This document shows positions 45,611-58,300 of a DNA stretch of 64,000 bases, in pieces. Within the stretch, counting starts at the first letter, position 1, and each line of letters begins with the position of its first letter. The notes under the pieces were generated by a model. It searched no databases. It was not told where the DNA came from and saw only the letters and a program-made list of their open reading frames with translations. A program made the position numbers and the translations under genes. Origin of the DNA: Coffea arabica (lineage: Eukaryota; Streptophyta; Magnoliopsida; Gentianales; Rubiaceae); NCBI RefSeq assembly GCF_036785885.1, contig NC_092320.1:12897557-12961556 (forward strand), given 5' to 3'.

Positions 45611-45800
45611 ATGTTACACAAAAGCAGGATCGTCATTATGCACAATCTTGAATTATGCAGGCTACCATTCCCTCGCCTAACTCTTTTTATATTACATAAA
45701 ACCTTCCTTCACCTAACTCTCTCTGTGTTACATAAAAGCAAGATCTTCACTATCCACAATCAATCTTAAATATGCAGTCTAGCCTTCCTTCCCTCACCTC
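45611..45800. repeat. Imperfect tandem duplication
   Basis: ACACAAAAGCAGGATCGTCA...GCACAATCTTGAATTATGCAG...CCCTCGCCTAACTC recurs as ACATAAAAGCAAGATCTTCA...CCACAATCAATCTTAAATATGCAG...CCCTCACCTCACTC, about 115 bp later. A shorter partial copy (CTTCCTTCACCTAACTCTCT) lies between. Confidence 0.7.
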
Positions 45801-45930
45801 ACTCTCGTTAAAGATAGACCCTCGTCGCGTAAATCATACTTAATCTATTACATTAAATGATAAGATATAACTCAATAATCATTATAATCATCAGATGAAA
45901 CACAATGAATATATTTAATTAACAAAATAT

Positions 45931-46050
45931 TATTTTGATAATATTATATGTGATCATATAAGTCATATAAATATTATATGCGATAATATTATAAGTCATA
46001 TAAATATTTTGATAATATTATATGTGATCATATAAGTCATATAAATATTC
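45931..46050. repeat. AT-rich short tandem repeats
   Basis: GATAATATTATATGTGATCA and TATAAGTCATATAAATATT recur two to three times in 120 bp. Confidence 0.8.
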
Positions 46051-47724
46051 TAACAGACAGCCTTCTAGGAAAAAAAAAATGCATGTATACATAGTCCTCC
46101 TTTTTTTTATATATAAGAACTTAAATATTTGCCTTCATTTTATTAGAAAGCTAAAAACAAGTCAAGTTACTTCATTCGTATAAAGTATATATGATCTCAA
46201 AAAAAAGTAAGTAGTTTTTATTTAATATGTTCTTCAAAAATTAATCATAAATTATGCTACTTGAAATTGCATTTTACCTATGGTGAATTTTAAATTTTTG
46301 ATAATTCAACTCTTGCAAATAGACAAAACAAGACATAGACTATTGCCAGATCTTATAACAAGACAAAACTCTTATAATGTATATCTCGTGGTCAAAGAAA
46401 ATCCTTATTAATATTTACATTGTAATTTGATCAAAATATGTATTAATGACAAAAGTTATATAATCAAACATATACACAGATACCAAAGAACACATCTAAA
46501 AAAAGGATAGTAGGATAGTATAGATCTAAAGAATAGATATAGGTTACACTGTAAAGCTCCAAAAAAAATATTTTAACAAAAAAATTTTTTTTAAATGAGA
46601 TAAAATAACTGCAACCTCAGAACATCTGTACATGTTTTTAATTGCCAAATCTCTATCCAAATATTATATTAAGATCCATAGAATAGTCCAAATATTATAG
46701 TGAGATCTATAGAATAAACCCAAGAAATTTCAGATCTGATAATCAAAATAAAAATTTTGAAAAAAGAAATTCAAATCTTATAAAAGAAAATAAAAAAAAA
46801 ACTACCTAAAACTCTCATTAGGAATCCTTACTCTCACTAGAAAGTTTAGTAAAGAAGAAAACTCTTGCTAGGTAATCCTGAAAGAGAAAAATCTCTCACT
46901 AGAAATTCCTAAATAAGAGAAAGCTACTCCCATGGGGAAAGATCAAAGAAATCTAACCTCTCTTCCACGAGAGAGTTGGAGAAAATTTTAACTAGAGAGT
47001 TTTTTTGGAGTGAGAGGGAAGAGAGAATTAATTTTTATTAGTAAATCAATTTACAAAGAATCTTCTAATATAATCACCATGAATTCGAGCAAAATATTTC
47101 CCTTAATAATGTAAGCTTTTTAATAATGACGCGGAAAACTTCCCTCGATATGTATAACATTTTTGAAGTATGACGTACGTGGAAGGAAGTCTATCCATTC
47201 AAGCCCATTTTCAGTTTATAGTATCAGGAAATCAACAATTTGCTCTCCTCATCCAAAAGTTTGGAGCCATCCGCATTATTATTTTTGACATTTTGTATGA
47301 TTGTAGCACATCTCCCCATCTCCACCCGTCGGCCAACTTAACTTTGGGCATAACTGGGGAAAGTGAGTATTGGCTAGCTAGAGCTATATAGCATGTTACT
47401 TGTCCATTGTACCAACCGGGGAAGCACCATCTGAAAAACGGTAACCTTAGCTGCCTAGGACTAAAGTGTCTTTGGCACGGACACGAATTATTAATAAGAC
47501 TATCCTCGACTCATAAACCTGTGCATCGATAGTTATATAGTGATTCTTTAAGTCCTTCTTTATTCCTCAAGAAATCCCTTATGATATTAATTTTTCAATC
47601 TTTCCGCTATGCGAGGAAGTTGTTAAGATGCTTGATTCTTTCAACACCAAACTTAATTAATTTTCTCCCCCACCGAGAACTCTCTATTTCTTTCTAGTTT
47701 CTCTCTCCCTATGGTTGCTAAACT
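46051..47724. other. AT-rich spacer upstream of the CCX gene
   Basis: Very AT-rich. Near 46800-47060 the motifs CTCTCACTAGAAA, CTCTTGCTAGG and AGAGAGTT recur in a pattern reminiscent of decayed LTR sequence, but no boundaries could be found. No coding features recognised. Confidence 0.45.
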
Positions 47725-49521
47725 ATGGGATTATTCCTCTTCATGCACAAAGCCAAGTGTCTCATTGTTTTTCTCAACATAAGCTTCCTTGTTCTTATTT
47801 TATGCATTAGTATCAATCTCAAATCTTCGAACTCAAATTTCCTAAACAACTTCGTCAGGGCAAAAAGCCCTTTATTCAAGAACTACCACATCTTGTTGAA
47901 TGAAGACAGTGGTTGTAAAGGTCTTCATAAGTACAATAGCAGGTCCGAGCGGTGCTTATATGTAAAATCCCACCAGGGATGCCAACCACTAGGCTACATT
48001 TCCTATCTGGAACTGTTCCATTGCACGTTTAGCCCCCGTCTTGGCTATACTTTGCTTGCTATTTGGCTGGTATTGCTTTTCTACCTTCTTGGTGATACTG
48101 CTAGCAGTTACTTTTGTACCTCACTGGAGGGCTTATCAAGATGTTTGAGGCTTTCCCCGACAATTGCTGGTGTAACTCTTCTCTCTCTTGGAAATGGCGC
48201 ACCAGACGTTTTTTCTAGCATAATTTCTTTCATGGGAGATGGAAATACTGAGGATATTGGCCTGAATAGCATATTGGGCGGTGCATTTTTTGTAACCAGT
48301 GTGGTGGTTGGAATCATAAGCATTTCAATCAGCCATCAAGGCAGAAAAATTAGTTCTTCAAGCTTTACAAGGAATGTTTCTTTCTTGCTTTTCTGCCTCT
48401 GTTGCCTTCTGCTGATTATAATCATGGGCAAGATCAACTTGTGGGGTGCTCTTTCTTTCCTTGCTCTGTATTTTATATATGTTGGTTCCATTTTTGCATC
48501 AGAAATTCTTGCAAAGGGGGAAAAAGAAGCAGAATCTGCCGCGAAAACTGAAAGTTGGCGGTTGCCATTGACCAGGAGCTTTGTGGAAAACGGCCAAGAA
48601 GTATCAACAGAACTTCAGACGCCTTTGCTGGGATTTGCAGATGATGATTCTCCAATCTTGAATAACTATGACGAGGATAATTTGCAAATTCTTAAACACA
48701 AAGATACAGTAAGGTGCTGCTTCTGGAAAACTTTGTTCATACTAGAATTGCCTCTTGACTTGCCTAGGAAATTAACAATTCCAATAATTTCTGAGGAGAG
48801 ATGGTCCAAGCCAATTGCACTTATGTCAACTGCATTAGCCCCTGTCCTATTGGCAGTAATATGGAACTTCCATTGTCAAAAATCATGGCTTCCGGTTTGT
48901 ATAATTTCTGCATCACTAGGAATTGCCTCTGCCCTGCTGCTATTTTGTACCAGCGATGAGTCTAATCCACCAAGAAAGTATCAATTCCTCTGGCTAGCAG
49001 AAGCATTTTTATTGAGCATCATTTGGACTTATATTTTGGCACAAGAATTGATTTCCCTACTAGTTTCACTGGGAATTATACTAGGAATAAGCCATTCTAT
49101 CATGGGATTGACTGTTCTGGCATGGGGCAATTCCCTAGGGGACTTGGTGTCAAATGTAACAATGGCCAAAAGAGGCGGTCCAGCTGGAGCTCAGACGGCA
49201 ATTTCAGGCTGCTATGCAGGGCCAATTTTTAACATTATCGTGGGATTGGGTCTGTCGCTTACGCTCTCATCCTGGAACGTGTTTCCATCTTCACTTGTAC
49301 TGACCAAGGATCCTTCAGTGTATGTGACATTTGGGTTCTTGATGGTGGGCTTAATATGGGTCCTGGTGGTCTTAACAAACAGGAATATGAGGCTTGACCG
49401 ATTTTTGGGCATTGGACTCTTGGCAATATATTTGTGTTTTCTTTTCTTGAAAATGGCCAACGGCGTTGGCTTTGTAGAATTTCGAGTTACATCAGGATCT
49501 GTCGAACAACGAGGAGACTGA
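47725..49521 (+). CDS. Cation/calcium exchanger of the CCX family
   Basis: An intronless frame of 598 residues, the usual size for plant CCX proteins (Ca2+/cation antiporter superfamily, related to K+-dependent Na+/Ca2+ exchangers). They exchange cations, K+, Na+ or Ca2+, across plasma or internal membranes. An N-terminal hydrophobic segment (about 11-31) is followed by a luminal loop with Cys (GCKGLHKY, CLYV, GCQPLG, FHC). The first repeat carries the alpha-1 motif GNGAPDVFSS (156-165). A hydrophilic central loop (about 270-345) separates it from the second repeat with the alpha-2 motif GNSLGDLVSN (468-477) and GCYAGPIFNIIVGLG. Both acidic residues (Asp161, Asp473) are present. Hydrophobic helices fill the rest and the C-terminus is short. 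The ATG at 47725 fits the family's N-terminal segment. Members are numbered CCX1-5 in Arabidopsis; I do not assign one. Confidence 0.93.
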   Translation: MGLFLFMHKAKCLIVFLNISFLVLILCISINLKSSNSNFLNNFVRAKSPLFKNYHILLNEDSGCKGLHKYNSRSERCLYVKSHQGCQPLGYISYLELFHCTFSPRLGYTLLAIWLVLLFYLLGDTASSYFCTSLEGLSRCLRLSPTIAGVTLLSLGNGAPDVFSSIISFMGDGNTEDIGLNSILGGAFFVTSVVVGIISISISHQGRKISSSSFTRNVSFLLFCLCCLLLIIIMGKINLWGALSFLALYFIYVGSIFASEILAKGEKEAESAAKTESWRLPLTRSFVENGQEVSTELQTPLLGFADDDSPILNNYDEDNLQILKHKDTVRCCFWKTLFILELPLDLPRKLTIPIISEERWSKPIALMSTALAPVLLAVIWNFHCQKSWLPVCIISASLGIASALLLFCTSDESNPPRKYQFLWLAEAFLLSIIWTYILAQELISLLVSLGIILGISHSIMGLTVLAWGNSLGDLVSNVTMAKRGGPAGAQTAISGCYAGPIFNIIVGLGLSLTLSSWNVFPSSLVLTKDPSVYVTFGFLMVGLIWVLVVLTNRNMRLDRFLGIGLLAIYLCFLFLKMANGVGFVEFRVTSGSVEQRGD

Positions 49522-49777
49522 TTTGTAAGAAATTGTCCACAAAGCTGTAAGGGGGCCCGCCCAATTACGTAAATAGAAGCAAAGACTTAAAGCTGTGGGA
49601 AACAATTGATGTTTTATACACTGTATGGATTGAATGCATAATAATTAATTTGAATTTAAATTGTATATATGTGTCGTGCATCCAATAGTGATAGTGTATA
49701 TATTGTTAGTGTATATAAAATTTACTTTTTAAAAAATACTAATATTTATTTGGAGTATTGGAGAAAGACGTCAAAAT
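49522..49777. other. 3' flank of the CCX gene
   Basis: Probable 3'UTR followed by AT-rich spacer; AATAAT-rich sequence near 49639-49645 could serve as polyadenylation signal. Under 300 bases and without other features. Confidence 0.4.
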
Positions 49778-50230
49778 TAGGGGTGCAATCGAGTTGAATC
49801 AAATTCAAATAATACACTACTCGAACTCAATTTGAATTAAAAAACTTGGACTCAAAGCTCGAGCTCATCAAGCTCTTGAAAGTCAAGCTCGAATTCGAGC
49901 TTGAGTTTAAGCCAATGGAGCTTAATTCGATCCCAATCGAACCTAATTAAGTTTAAGAAATATAAATTTATATTTTATATAATTTTTAATAAGGGACAAA
50001 ATAGATAATTTATATTAATAGATAAAAAATTAAAAAACCATATATGTGTATATGAAATTCAATTAAGTTTGACGAGCTTTTGAACTTTATATGTTAAATT
50101 CGAAATCGATTCGTCAAGTAATTTGAACTGTTCGAACTCGAACTCAAATTTAATTAATATGAATTTAAACTCGAGTTTTGATCGAACAATCTCGGGAGTT
50201 ACTTGATCAACCTTGACTCGAGCGCACCCA
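49778..50230. mobile_element. hAT-like MITE rich in CTCGA/TCGAG motifs
   Basis: Begins TAGGGGTGCAATCGAG and ends CTCGAGCGCACCCA, an inverted end pair typical of a common plant hAT-like MITE group in which 'GAGCTCGAGTC'-type motifs fill the interior. No matching 8-bp target duplication was found, so the ends are approximate. Confidence 0.6.
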
Positions 50231-52196
50231 CGAAGACCACCTCTTAGACCCATCACTCTTCGAGTTTCTTTCAATCCCTAGTTACTCCTATAACTCCACA
50301 CCCAATCCCAGTCTAGTCATGTGTCATTAAATGGCACAAATTAAATGCCTCACAATTTGACACTGTACCAGTAATGATAACATTATTTATGTGGAAGAAA
50401 ACAAAATACAACTGACCAGGAATGCTCTCGCGTTATTTAGTGTATTGTTTGTCATCATAACAGTGCGCGCATGGGAGGACCGTGGATTAACTCGTTTGCA
50501 CATCCTGTGTGTGGCAACATTTTAGTACGAGGCAGCGAAGCATATTTTAACCATCCCAATGAAGCGTAAAACTATTTTCAACGTCTTTTTGTATTATATT
50601 TGTTTTTGGGTGCGTTCAAGGCAGACTTTACACTTTGCAAGAAAGGAGGGGAAAAGGGAAATGCTTTAGAGTTGAATCAAGAATTTCAAGATTTTCACAT
50701 TAATGACTGATATGTTTGAAGGTTAATGGGATTGCTCTTTTTTTTATCCCAAAAAATAAAGAAGCTAAATTGTCATAATTTGATAATTGCAAAGCTAAAC
50801 CAAAAGGTACAAAATGATTTCATAGTGACCTGTACTGCCTAATTGAACTTACAAGAGTGTGGAACATGATATATAGCCTACAATTAATTGAATTTAAATT
50901 TAGACATCTGTTATATGCACGCCTAGTTATGCCCATCACTTGTATCCCTATTCCCGTTACAATATATTTTATATTTTTTTTCTTTTCTGAAAATTTTGGC
51001 TCCGTTTGGATTAATTGTTTTTGGCGATATTTTTGAAAAATTTTACTGTAACAGAGTTTTTATAGCATATTTTAGAAAATATTTTAAAATATTTAAAAGT
51101 AGAAGAATTTTTAGAATACGGACTTTTTCATATGTCAATACTACCCCAAGTTGTTTTTCTCCAAAAATACCATGATTTGTTATTTCACATAAGAAAATTT
51201 AAACTTAATTCTTTAAGAAAATATATACAGTAAAAGTATATAAACCATATCGATCCATTTCCAGAAATCTCAATGCCCATGAATCCATCTATAATCATAG
51301 GACACTATCATGAGGTGGCGTTAGGTTACACATAAAAACAGACAACGGCCCGCAACCGTTCCCGTGACAGTAATAACATCAGCCATTAATATGTTCCAAG
51401 TCCATTTGATCTTTTATTGTCCAAACTCTATAGCCCCATCTGCACATCAAAATGCCACTCAATCAATGCAAACAATTTCTTGACATATGTATTTGACCAG
51501 TTGCTACATCATGCCTCTAGTGTAATGACGAAGATGAGACAAGTTTCTTTCATAATAAAGAAAAAAAAGAGAGAGAAAAACATGGGAGAATTTACTAGGT
51601 GAATTTGAATTTGAATTCTCTTTGGTTCATTGATTGCATCATCCAACTACTCATTAAGACTTTGAAGTTTATCTAGTGCCTTTGCTCTTTGGCGAGGTAT
51701 ATGAGAAGATAATTCAACATTTTTTTGGGGATAAATTGGTAGAAAATGAAACTTTCTATCCTACATCAACGATATGTTTTGTACTTTTCAGTACATCTAT
51801 ATCAAAATAGTGATTGGATTGATTTAGTCTCGTGAATAAATGGTGGTTTCAAAAAATGTATCCGGATGGACCATATTCGGTTAGAAACGGAATTTGTGAT
51901 TAGGAGATATTAAAAATCTCATCTTTTTGTGGGGGTATATGTCTAATTTAACCCCAATCTTGTTCCACACCCGTTTAGAAGACCAAAGGATTGTGTTGAG
52001 TACTAAACATGTTACTTTTTTATTTAATAAGAAGACTTAATTCAACTTGAAGTCGAGCTAGAGCAGTACTGAATCGAGATCAAGCTCTAAAACAAGGTAC
52101 TTGACAAATTTGAATTCGAACTTGAATACCTAATATCAATGGAATCGAGCATGAAAAAGATGGTACTAAGTCCTACCAAAAATAAAGAAATAGAAC
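50231..52196. other. Spacer with MITE remnants
   Basis: AT-rich. Near 50999-51125 a fragment beginning CTCCGTTTGGATTAATTG with TTTTGAAAAATTTTACTGTA looks like the end of a common MITE. Near 52040-52140 a stretch with GTCGAGCTAGAG and ATCGAGATCAAGCTC resembles the interior of the MITE at 49778. No genes recognised. Confidence 0.5.
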
Positions 52197-52345
52197 TTAA
52201 CGCCTCCTCCCCTTTTTGATTTCAGAATGAACTTATGCCCCGACCCATTTCATATTGGATCCGTGGGGACTGGCGGAGCATGAACTCGCAGCTTCCGTCT
52301 TGATAGGGTGGTGTTTTGACCAATTGAACTACAATTTCAGACTCG
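52197..52345 (-). other. Nuclear copy of plastid DNA (NUPT) around trnD-GUC
   Basis: About 150 bp resembling the plastid trnD-GUC gene and its downstream spacer. The spacer part reads, on the minus strand, GATCCAATATGAAATGGGTC and GGGGCATAAGTTCATTCTGA, which I recall from plastid genomes beside trnD. The tRNA part carries several C-to-T or G-to-A type changes, as expected of a methylated, decaying nuclear copy. Confidence 0.65.
52265..52338 (-). pseudogene. trnD-GUC: Decayed plastid-type tRNA-Asp (trnD-GUC)
   Basis: Exactly 74 nt, the length of plastid trnD. On the minus strand it reads ATTGTAGTTCAATTGGTCA in the D-arm, CACCACCCTATCAAG in the anticodon arm and GAAGCTGCGAGTTCATG in the variable/T-arm, each one to three changes from the plastid gene. 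The anticodon GTC has become ATC and the acceptor stem is damaged at its first bases, so it is not a working tRNA. Confidence 0.75.
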
Positions 52346-53842
52346 ACTCTATTACGTTGGGTATAAAATTTTTCAAGAGGAATACATATGATATCTACCA
52401 AAAAAAAAAAAAAATAGTGAATTTTTTATGAATGTAGTTTGACTAGTTGAATCCCATTTGACAGGCATTATACAGGCACATAAACATCTTTTGGAGGATT
52501 ATAAACATAGTTTGGTACACCCAAATTATTTAAACGTCTTATATGCACATGAACCCATCTGTCCGTTAATAGTTCCAGCCCACTCACAGACCTTAGTACG
52601 AGTTTAGCTGTATGGACATCATTAGATTAAATTTATAACCACAAGAACACATTACTTGAGAGAAATAGTCCCTACACTCATATAAAATAATAACCGAGTT
52701 GATCTGGAATGGGAAAGCAATAATCGAGTTAGTTCTTCTAACTTGAATCTCACAATACCGACTAGAATATCTGATCTGGCTACTTTAAGCTCATTAATCT
52801 TGACAATTGACCAAGCTTTAAGCTCATACTTCATAGTCCCTGCATCCTATAGGTTAAACATGACCAGACTTGAGGGCGTAAGCATGGCTGATAGTTAGTA
52901 ATCGATAAATTTTTCATTTCGGGATAAACCACCAAAAATGTAACTATCATTATTTATTTGACGGAGGGAGGTGGTTTTCAGGTTTTCCGTAAATTTTTCT
53001 GCATATGCAATGAATATTTTATTTTAGAATATATGTAGTGAAAGTGTTGTTTTGATACTGCTTTCTTATTCTATTGTGGAATATGTGATGATATATTTAT
53101 TTTGACATCTACTTTCTTATGCTATCGCGGAAAATGCAAGAAATATACCACGAGTCGTGGCGTGGCATTCAAATTGTCTGATTTACAAGCTTCTATTCTT
53201 TAGGGTGACTGTAGGAATTTAATTAAAAAAAAAAAAGCAACGTTCTACAAAAATTCCTTTCATCTTTTAAAGAAAGAAATAAATAAAGGACCTGGCATGC
53301 ATACACCGAATTAAGAGCAAGAATCTTAATGAAAATTACTATGGCGGTGGCGGTTTCAGCTTTTCAAGCTACTAATAAATGTGTAAATTTTCACTGCAAA
53401 AGATAGTGATGAAAAAAAAAAAAATGTAACAATGGGCTGTAATCATTCCCAATCATCTGCAGAAACAAAGAAGCTAGGAAATGAGAATTGGCAATTATTG
53501 CTGGGAAATGAGCACTAACATAAAAAAAAAAAAAATGTGATAGCAATATCAAGTTGAAAATCTGGGCAACCGGCAAATAATTGTAAAAGTTATGACGCTA
53601 AAAGGGGGCCAAAAAGTTCAGAATTGATCAATTCTGCGAAAGAATACTGATCAATCAACTGCTTCAAATATTTTCTGGTCAAACGCAAATGGCAGCCATG
53701 TACAATGGAAAAATTCTTTCACTTTTCCCTTTCTTTAGGCTTCTCGTTCTCTATTTTCTCATTTTGTCAACGCTCTCCCTTCAAAGAGAAACTTAATCTA
53801 GGAAACATTCCAAATGGAAAAACCAAAAAAAAATTGCACTAC
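52346..53842. other. Spacer without recognised genes
   Basis: AT-rich. An imperfect direct repeat (TTTTGATACTGCTTTCTTAT near 53051; TTTTGACATCTACTTTCTTA near 53100) about 50 bp apart is the only structure seen. Confidence 0.5.
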
Positions 53843-55396
53843 CTAAAGATTGCCAGAAAATGGTGTATGAACCACCTTGTTTTGCCTCCCCATTAGCCAT
53901 AGAAGAGTTCTTCTTGCAAAAGAAGGTGGATTTACAGACATAGAATCCAAACTATTGCAGCTCTGAGTTTCAATATCACGAACGACGTCACTCCCACCAT
54001 TTTCCCACCTACCAATATCAATCTCTGAAATAGTCCTCCTACCACCATTCTTATTAGGCTTCAAATCCTCTTCATTAATCACATTGCCCTGCCCTGGGAA
54101 TCTGAATGAAAATGCCCTTCTTGATGATTGTTCTGTGGCTGAATTCCCCTTATCCTTTTTCCCCCTTAGCCAAATTTTCGAAAATGAAAAGCTCTCTCTT
54201 CTGCTACTCCCCACAGCCTTGTTATGAATTCCATTATTGCACAAACTAGCTGAATTAGCATTACTAGTATCTTGCATTTCAGCACTCCTAAATGCTTCAA
54301 AACCAATGAATTCTCTTCTTGAATCACAACCACATTCAGACATTGCAGGCCTGTGACCTGGCGTCAACGGCAAAGCTGGTTTCTTGCTAGATTGTTTTTT
54401 TGCTGGAGTCATAATTCGAACTTGCAAGGATGAGTTCTCATCCATTACGTACGCAAAAGATCCCATGGAAAAGCACCTTCTTGCATCAGCATTATTAGTG
54501 CTACTACCTTCTCCATCTCCGTCTACATTCCTAAACTTCCCAAGCTTCACGGGAACAACCTTTTCCCCTGAACCCACGAGAACCTGCTGATTATCATCCT
54601 CCCTAGCTTGAATTTCACAAGATTTCTGCAGAGCCCCTGAATTAGGCAGCCTGAATTCATCCTCACAACGGGAACTCAAGTGTGAACTCACTCTTGCAAC
54701 TGAATTAGTAGTGCCTAAATCTGGTACAATCTCTCTGGAACTCTCACTTCCAGATTCAAGAACCAGGACTATTGGAGAACAATGGCGGTTGGATGAGAAA
54801 TCGGGAATCAGACTAGCTCTACAAAGAGGGCAAGTGGAGTGAGACAACAACCAAGTGTCGATACACTCCATGTGGAAAGCGTGGCTACATTTTGGTAGCA
54901 ATCGGAGCTTATCTTCAGCTTCAAATTCAGATAAACAAACAGCACAATCAAAGGGACTTTTCACACCTATAATGGCTTTGTAGTTGAATATAGGGAGGGT
55001 ATCAATAAAGGACTGATCAACACCAGCATCGTGAAGGTGGAAAAGTTGCTGCAACTGGCCTTGAAGGGCAGTTACATTGTCCATTTCATCAGGATCCCTC
55101 GTTGGAGGTCTCAGGAGATATCTAACTAGGAGATGAAGCAAGCCAGAAACAAAGAAGATAATGGCAAGAATTATTATGATCAGCAGTATGCTTGGGCTTA
55201 CCTTGTTGTTCAAATTGAAACCACCGTTATGGACACTAGAAAGAGAAGATGGTGGTGGCGGTGGCGGAGGCGATGGTGATGGAGGTGGCTCAAGAACATA
55301 ATATAGCTGCTCTGGTGGAGGACTGAACCTCTTTCCCTTCATATCCAGGAGAATTCTATTCATTTTCACAGAGAAATTTGGGTGAAAAAGCATCAA
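53843..55396 (-). CDS. ATL13: ATL-family RING-H2 E3 ubiquitin ligase, ATL13-like
   Basis: ATL proteins are membrane-anchored E3 ubiquitin ligases. A single intronless frame of 517 residues. Order: N-terminal Pro-rich stretch (37-50), one transmembrane helix (about 69-93), the ATL 'GLD'-type motif ([17 protein letters not shown], 124-140), and a canonical RING-H2 finger with Cys151, Cys154, Cys170, His172, His175, Cys178, Cys189 and Cys192. The Trp (WLLSHSTCP) that contacts E2 enzymes is present. A long polar C-terminal tail holds short blocks such as [14 protein letters not shown] and SFSKIWLRG, seen in the ATL13/46/47 group. GVDQSF and [16 protein letters not shown] favour ATL13 over ATL46/47. 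Met1, Met12 or Met19 could be the start. Its targets are unknown. Confidence 0.9.
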   Translation of the reverse strand: MMLFHPNFSVKMNRILLDMKGKRFSPPPEQLYYVLEPPPSPSPPPPPPPSSLSSVHNGGFNLNNKVSPSILLIIIILAIIFFVSGLLHLLVRYLLRPPTRDPDEMDNVTALQGQLQQLFHLHDAGVDQSFIDTLPIFNYKAIIGVKSPFDCAVCLSEFEAEDKLRLLPKCSHAFHMECIDTWLLSHSTCPLCRASLIPDFSSNRHCSPIVLVLESGSESSREIVPDLGTTNSVARVSSHLSSRCEDEFRLPNSGALQKSCEIQAREDDNQQVLVGSGEKVVPVKLGKFRNVDGDGEGSSTNNADARRCFSMGSFAYVMDENSSLQVRIMTPAKKQSSKKPALPLTPGHRPAMSECGCDSRREFIGFEAFRSAEMQDTSNANSASLCNNGIHNKAVGSSRRESFSFSKIWLRGKKDKGNSATEQSSRRAFSFRFPGQGNVINEEDLKPNKNGGRRTISEIDIGRWENGGSDVVRDIETQSCNSLDSMSVNPPSFARRTLLWLMGRQNKVVHTPFSGNL

Positions 55397-58300
55397 GATT
55401 GGAACTTTAAAACTTGAATCATGTGATACACTAAAATTCCATCTGACAGAAAAGTGGTTCCAAACTTAAGCTAAATGAAGAAACTCGGCTAAGTGTTCAA
55501 ACCTTACAAGCAAAGACGTGTTTGAAGAAGTGTAGTGTGATATAAGAAGGCCTCCTGAAATAGACTTTCAGGAACTTCCCAGTAAATTTAACTGGAAAAG
55601 GATCTGCAAAGTCAAATTTAGAGATGGGGAGTAGTGAGAGAGAATTGGTTGAGGAAGTGGTCGTAGTAAATGTCATGCAGAGAAGGTAAGCTTTTAAATT
55701 GTGCAATAAATCACACAGCAGAGCAAGCATTAACACAATTGGATCCAATACGACTAGAAAAAAAAAAACAGTCATTTTCTCAGTCATATACTAGTGAGTA
55801 GTAAAAAATTCAGTTAAAGATTAGAGAGATAACAGGTGTCCCTTCTGCGATTTCATCAAATGCTAAGCCTATTTGGTTGACTTGAAAGTTGCAAGACTAC
55901 ATCAACTCCAATGCACATTTAAGTCACCTAATTAAGAAAATCAAGGACTCTCTGTAAATAAACAATTACACCAATGTTGTGAACTCAAACAGTCCTTTTC
56001 CATTTCGTGTTAGTAATAGTTTAATCAACTTGTCTTGTCATCTTCCATCCCGTTTCTGATCACATTCTGGCCTCAATGCTTCTATTCCAATTCTAAATCT
56101 TTTCTTTACGTGCAAGTCCGAGAATTAGAGCTTCATTAGGACAAACGTTGGAAGCTCAAAGTCAAAACCATGGCTAGCCAGCTAGGCAGAGTAAAAAGGG
56201 GAACCATAGCAATTAGGCATAGTGTACATGTAATTAAGAGGTAGTGCAAGGAAATAATTAACGAAATCACAAAGTCAATGCCTTTACTGGAGCCCATTGT
56301 CTTGGAAGTGACACTAATCTTCACTTTTCTACTAGTCTTAGCTTTGTGCCCAACTTTTTGTGCTGCCTAAAGAGCAGTCAGCCATGGAACCAAAAACCCA
56401 AATAGAAGAAGAATCGTCCGCTTGATGTCTCCACAATGATCCGCCAATCTTTTGGCTTTAGTGAACCAGCATTCCACAATAATATAAATAAAGTTATACT
56501 ACTAGCAACCATGAAATGCGAGATGATTTAAATTTGAAACGCATATAAAGGATATTAGGCAAATGTAATAACAAGTAAAACATATCAATCACAAATACTG
56601 CAAAATCCTGATTTCAGTAAAATAAAGTGTAAAAAAGCAATACTATATTTGCAGATTTTGATGATTTATTTTGTAATCCCTGATAAGATGCAGAGCTTTT
56701 GAAGGACAAGGCAAATGTAGTTTAGACAAAAGAAAACTGTTAGTAATTGATTAGACAATAATTCCTTGATCAGACTCGAAAGTTTGGTACTTCTAACTTT
56801 TTCTAGTTGTCATTAGTACTAAGTACATAGATAAAGTTGAACATTTATCGATAACACAAATTCCTAAAAAATCTTGCATTCTTGGAACAGTTTAGTCTGA
56901 CTTGTGCCCTCAAAAAGGGCTTTTAGCTTGAGAAGTTCAAATAGGTAATAAGCTCTACGAAGTTAATTTTCTTTTGTTTCTAAGTATGAACTAAAATGTC
57001 TAGTCTCCATATACCAAGTCGTAGGGGCTCACACCAGAGAGTGGCACGAAGCTCACCCTCCTAACTCCTTGATGGTACAGAAAACTGAACATTTGTCATC
57101 ATCCCTTGGACGGAGAATGCGGAGTTGATTACCCCAATTCTGTCCATGTAGTATTTTGCACTTCAAGATTAGACCAATTCCATTGATGTTGAAAATTATT
57201 GGGGCCATTAATGAGCATGCACAGAAATTTGCGTCAATTACAACAACAGTATCCATGAATTCCTCTTCACGAAGGCAAGCAAGAACTACTTACACAGCAA
57301 TTGTTGCATCCCCCCGCCCCTTTTTTTTTTTCCATATGCTTCATGAATTTAGAAACAACATAAATGATATCCTTGACTGGACGGTATATGAAGGACACTG
57401 GACCAATATGGTCCCAAGAATTAGGTGGCCGATAGTACTTTAGCAGTAACGAGCTTAATACTCAAAGTGTCATGCGTGGAAGCTTAATTACAAGTCAAGG
57501 TACATAACTTTGTTTCTTGGCAACTGTTAACAATGAAATATAATCTCAATGCTTCTGCAGTTTGTACATCAACCAAACCAAATTATTGGGAGGAAGCTTA
57601 TAAATTTTTGCTCAGCTTCTAACTACTTTCGTTACCATACTTTTTGATTTTCCTTAGTACCATAAAAAGGGACACAATAACTTTGACTTGGATTAGTAAA
57701 CTTCTAGAAGAATTAATATACACAAACTCCGCCAAATTTTGGATAAAGCCTATCTTTTAATAAGCAAAATAAATTTCAAGCATTTCTATCTTATTAAAGG
57801 CCATTTCTCCAAGTGGCACCATAAAACCGGACAATCCCATTTTGGGCTGCATTCGGGCTATAGATTCCTACTTAGCAATGGTCTTTTTTTCACTTTTTCT
57901 TTATTTAGGTTTTATTTCTTTACTTATTTTTGTCATTTCTTCCAATAGTGGTTGGTGAGTTTATTGTGAGTAGAAGAGGAATTAGGTTGCTTTCGGTATA
58001 GATTTTAAGACCCAGTCTACATCTATCACTATTTCTATGAACAAACTAATGATGGGACAGGAAGACCCCAGAAAAATATTATGGAAACCAAATCAAGAAG
58101 ATAAATATTCAGGGGAGCACAAGCCCTTTTCAGATTCAAAAATTTCCTCTAACCTAAGTTTTGATAAACAACACCTTCAGATTTCTTGGCTTTTAGACGT
58201 GTCGAGATGAATTACTTGAATTGTCCTTATGTGACGTGAGCCACCTAAATTTCTTCCATTAATTGGATGACTACCAATCCTAAACAGCAAGGAAAAAGTC

